From Candidatus Dojkabacteria bacterium (lineage in GTDB: Bacteria > Patescibacteriota > Dojkabacteria > J137): a stretch of DNA of 7,838 nt. The notes under the pieces were generated by a model, which saw nothing but the letters and a program-made list of their open reading frames with translations, made no database searches and was not told the origin of the DNA. The DNA is taken from contig JAGQLF010000036.1 in the NCBI GenBank assembly GCA_020429545.1, positions 1-7,838 on the forward strand, written 5' to 3'. Positions 6,196 to 7,838 of this stretch are shown piece by piece; the first letter of the stretch is position 1; each line of letters starts with the position of its first letter. Position numbers and translations under genes: made by a program.

Positions 6196-6739
6196 TTTCC
6201 TTTACTGTTGATTTTTTATATTTTAAAAAGATACTTAAATTTCTACCTTCTCTATTTATCTCTGAAGCAGGTTCACTAAAATCAGAGCTTAGTTCAATAA
6301 CCCTATTTAACGTGTCTCGCATATCATCATATTGAGCTCTTCGTATGAATTTTACAGTGATTTTTACCTTGCCACCTTTTTTTAGATATTTCTTAACAAA
6401 ACGTAATTTATTAAGTATATCGTGGTCTTCAATCTTTGGCTTAAACCACCATTCTTTAATCTCAACAGATTTTGTTTGATTTTTCTGCTTCTTCTTTTGA
6501 AGGTACTTAAATTTAGACCAGTCAACAATTTTAGCTACTGGAATTTCTTGATTTTTAGCAATAATTACTAAATCTAATCCGTTTACACGTGCTTTTTCAA
6601 GTGCTTCTTCACGACTTATAGTCCCAATATTCTCGCCAGTGCTATCTATCACCATTAGTTTTGGCGCTCTGATCCTCTCATTCCGTTCATATTTATCAAG
6701 ATTATCAGATTTTTTTGAATATCCTCGTGATTTTTTTAT
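6167..6739 (-). CDS. infC: Translation initiation factor IF-3, apparent AUA start
   Basis: IF3 binds the 30S subunit, blocks premature 50S joining and rejects wrong start codons. The N-terminal domain carries NERIRAPKLMVIDSTGENIG, EALEKARVNGLDLVIIAKN, PVAKIVDWSKFKY. The linker is lysine-rich. The C-terminal domain has KEWWFKPKIEDHD, KVKITVKFIRRAQ and EGRNLSIFL. The conserved NERIRAP motif lies before the first ATG (6655), so that ATG is too late. Between the in-frame TAA at 6758-6760 and 6655 there is no ATG, GTG or TTG; the best initiator is ATA at 6737-6739, giving 190 residues and an N-tail like other IF3s. E. coli infC uses AUU, which lets IF3 repress itself; the same logic is inferred here. 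AAAGG at 6755-6759 is a weak, distant (15 nt) ribosome site. If ATG 6655 were used, the protein would be 162 residues and lack the IRAP strand. Confidence 0.9.
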   Translation of the reverse strand: MKKSRGYSKKSDNLDKYERNERIRAPKLMVIDSTGENIGTISREEALEKARVNGLDLVIIAKNQEIPVAKIVDWSKFKYLQKKKQKNQTKSVEIKEWWFKPKIEDHDILNKLRFVKKYLKKGGKVKITVKFIRRAQYDDMRDTLNRVIELSSDFSEPASEINREGRNLSIFLKYKKSTVKENEEKQSENT

Positions 6740-6882
6740 CTTACTATTTTTTAACCTTTAAGCGACTAGATTATATATTAAATACATCGAAAAGACAACA
6801 GATAAGTCAATCAGACTCTATCTTAACTCAGAGAAATTAATATCAGATGTAGTAGTTAATAACAACAAATCACAGTTGTTTT
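6740..6882. other. Intergenic region between the ThrRS-like gene and infC
   Basis: This 143-bp gap holds the infC promoter and its short leader. On the minus strand, just after the ThrRS-like stop, AACAAC/GTTGTT with an 8-nt loop (about 6860-6880) makes a weak 6-bp hairpin with no U-tract, so termination between the two genes is not supported and read-through into infC is possible. No riboswitch or T-box is recognisable. Confidence 0.4.
6770..6798 (-). promoter_or_regulatory. Promoter of the infC-rpmI-rplT operon
   Basis: On the minus strand TTGTCT (6798-6793), 17-nt spacer, TATAAT (6775-6770). Predicted start is near 6763, only about 24 nt before the AUA start, and the 5' leader contains AAAGG. 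The spacing is optimal and the -10 is perfect. It allows infC to be expressed separately from the ThrRS-like gene upstream. The leader is too short for a folded L20-type control element. Confidence 0.75.
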
Positions 6883-7838
6883 CTATCGCTTTTCCTTGTT
6901 CTCGTTTATGAAGTTTAGTAAGTTTTCGTTACTCATTAATCCAATTTCGACATTTCTTTTTCTAATTGAAACTGCATTATTAGATTCTTCTTTTGGTCCA
7001 ATAATTAAAATGAATGGGATTTTTTTCTTTTCAGCATCATAGATTTTACTCTGTAAACTTAGTGATCTATTATCTATAATTGATCGAATTGTATTGTTCA
7101 GTAAATGATTGTTTACTGAATTGGCAAAGTCAAGTTGGTCATTACTTTTTGGAATACAAACAGCTTGAGTAGGTTTAAATTTGAATGGCATGTCGTACTC
7201 AAATTCTTCTACAAGATAGGCAAAGATACTAATTACATCAAAATATACTCCAATTTCTACTGCAGCCTGATTTTGATTTTGACTGTTTCTATACATAACT
7301 CGTTCTTCATTAACATTTGGAATGAAGCACCTGCAAAGAATCCATTCTTTTCCAACTGAATCTCGTACATTAAACTCAATTTCTGCAATACCTGTTACTT
7401 TATTTGATAGAACTTTTGTATGAGATATTATTCTCTTTTGGAAAAGTGTTGAAATTGTTTTTACTACTCTATGTTCTAAATCGGTACATCTAATATTTAC
7501 ATTGATATCCTGTTTAGTAATGTATCCGCAAACATCAATTAGTTTCTCAATAAAGTCGGCAGAGTCAACTAACTCTTTACCATTTTGCATATATAATTTT
7601 GAAATTAATACAGGTGATGGATTGTTAATAACTTCGTTTGACACGAATATTTCTGAAATAATCATCTTAGGCAGTACTTTATAACTTAATGTTTTGCTAT
7701 CTATTGCTTTATCTAATGCTTTGAATGCCGTTTTATAATCAATATTTGAAGGCAAACATAATTTAGTTGGATGATTTTCACGGAACTCTGAGAATAAATG
7801 GTTCTTAATATTCTCAATTATTATTGACCCTTTAGGAG
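6883..7838 (-). CDS. Threonyl-tRNA synthetase-like protein, catalytic motifs degenerate (5' end off the window)
   Basis: 317 residues are visible, in frame to the right edge with no stop. The last 95 match the ThrRS anticodon-binding domain: PTQAVCIPKSNDQ, IDNRSLSLQSKIYDAEKKK, IPFILIIGPKEE, NNAVSIRKRN. Upstream, order and spacing also follow ThrRS: PKGSIIIENI (motif 1 helix), LSYKVLPKM where ThrRS has SYRDLPLRM, DFIEKLIDVCGY, IAEIEF for GPKIEF, GKEW, and AAVEIGVYFDVISIF where ThrRS has the HRA...GSxERF zinc and motif 3 block. The motif 3 Arg, motif 2 Arg, zinc Cys and His residues and the TIQLDF glutamine are not seen, and the span between motif 1 and the anticodon domain is shorter than usual. 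I infer a non-aminoacylating paralogue. It lies upstream of infC, the classical position of thrS, 143 nt before the AUA start. A TTG at 7753-7755 is a possible internal start but not a likely one, since homology continues upstream. Confidence 0.75.
   Translation of the reverse strand, partial: PKGSIIIENIKNHLFSEFRENHPTKLCLPSNIDYKTAFKALDKAIDSKTLSYKVLPKMIISEIFVSNEVINNPSPVLISKLYMQNGKELVDSADFIEKLIDVCGYITKQDINVNIRCTDLEHRVVKTISTLFQKRIISHTKVLSNKVTGIAEIEFNVRDSVGKEWILCRCFIPNVNEERVMYRNSQNQNQAAVEIGVYFDVISIFAYLVEEFEYDMPFKFKPTQAVCIPKSNDQLDFANSVNNHLLNNTIRSIIDNRSLSLQSKIYDAEKKKIPFILIIGPKEESNNAVSIRKRNVEIGLMSNENLLNFINENKEKR

Noticed and set aside
5984..6211. 75-codon hydrophobic plus-strand ORF
   Set aside because: Antisense of lysine/arginine-rich rpmI; reversing Lys codons gives Phe/Leu-rich text that mimics a membrane protein.
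6740..6882. T-box, L20-type leader or tRNA-like operator before infC
   Set aside because: The predicted leader is about 24 nt and no conserved T-box or pseudoknot pairing is visible.
7135..7684. Plus-strand ORFs of 74 and 60 codons
   Set aside because: Shadows of the ThrRS-like frame, which shows clear family resemblance.
6883..7755. TTG at 7753-7755 as the true start of the ThrRS-like gene
   Set aside because: The frame stays open to the window edge and the upstream residues (PKGSIIIENI) match the motif 1 region of ThrRS.

Overview
The window is AT-rich bacterial DNA with standard stop codons. It holds four housekeeping blocks. The L20/L35/IF3 cluster, the short or absent mRNA leaders, the scarcity of Shine-Dalgarno sequences and the reduced protein architectures would fit a Candidate Phyla Radiation (Patescibacteria) genome. 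That placement is an inference, since there is no rRNA or other firm taxonomic marker here.

Layout from left to right. (1) Bases 1-1743, minus strand: the first 581 codons of recG, a DNA-repair and replication-fork helicase whose 3' end runs off the left edge. (2) 1744-2162: an intergenic region carrying a cluster of palindromic, more GC-rich repeat sequence, a previously unlisted 39-residue single-membrane-segment protein on the minus strand (1975-2094), and divergent promoters. (3) 2163-2247: tRNA-Ser(UGA), followed by a terminator and a 141-bp stretch bounded by a 15-bp copy of the tRNA 3' end. The genomic CCA sits after the distal copy, so something was inserted or deleted there. (4) 2481-5576, plus strand: one large bifunctional class A penicillin-binding protein with intact glycosyltransferase and transpeptidase motifs, four plausible cysteine pairs outside the membrane and two C-terminal Ig-like domains. 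(5) 5598-5625: a bidirectional terminator between convergent transcripts. (6) 5644-6739, minus strand: the infC-rpmI-rplT operon (IF3, L35, L20), tightly packed, with its own promoter and apparently a non-canonical AUA start for infC. (7) 6883-7838, minus strand, 5' end off the right edge: a threonyl-tRNA synthetase-like protein. It keeps the ThrRS anticodon-binding domain and overall fold order but has lost recognisable catalytic motifs and zinc ligands.

How the parts fit. The order thrS-like, infC, rpmI, rplT is the classical translation cluster of bacteria, but here the synthetase slot holds what looks like a degenerate, probably non-aminoacylating paralogue. Several genes (recG, the small ORF) have a perfect TATAAT exactly 6 nt before the start codon, which predicts leaderless mRNAs. 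The most interesting points are the pseudo-synthetase, the AUA start of infC, the leaderless promoter geometry, and the tRNA-Ser 3'-end duplication with a displaced CCA. No CRISPR array, transposase or phage gene was seen.
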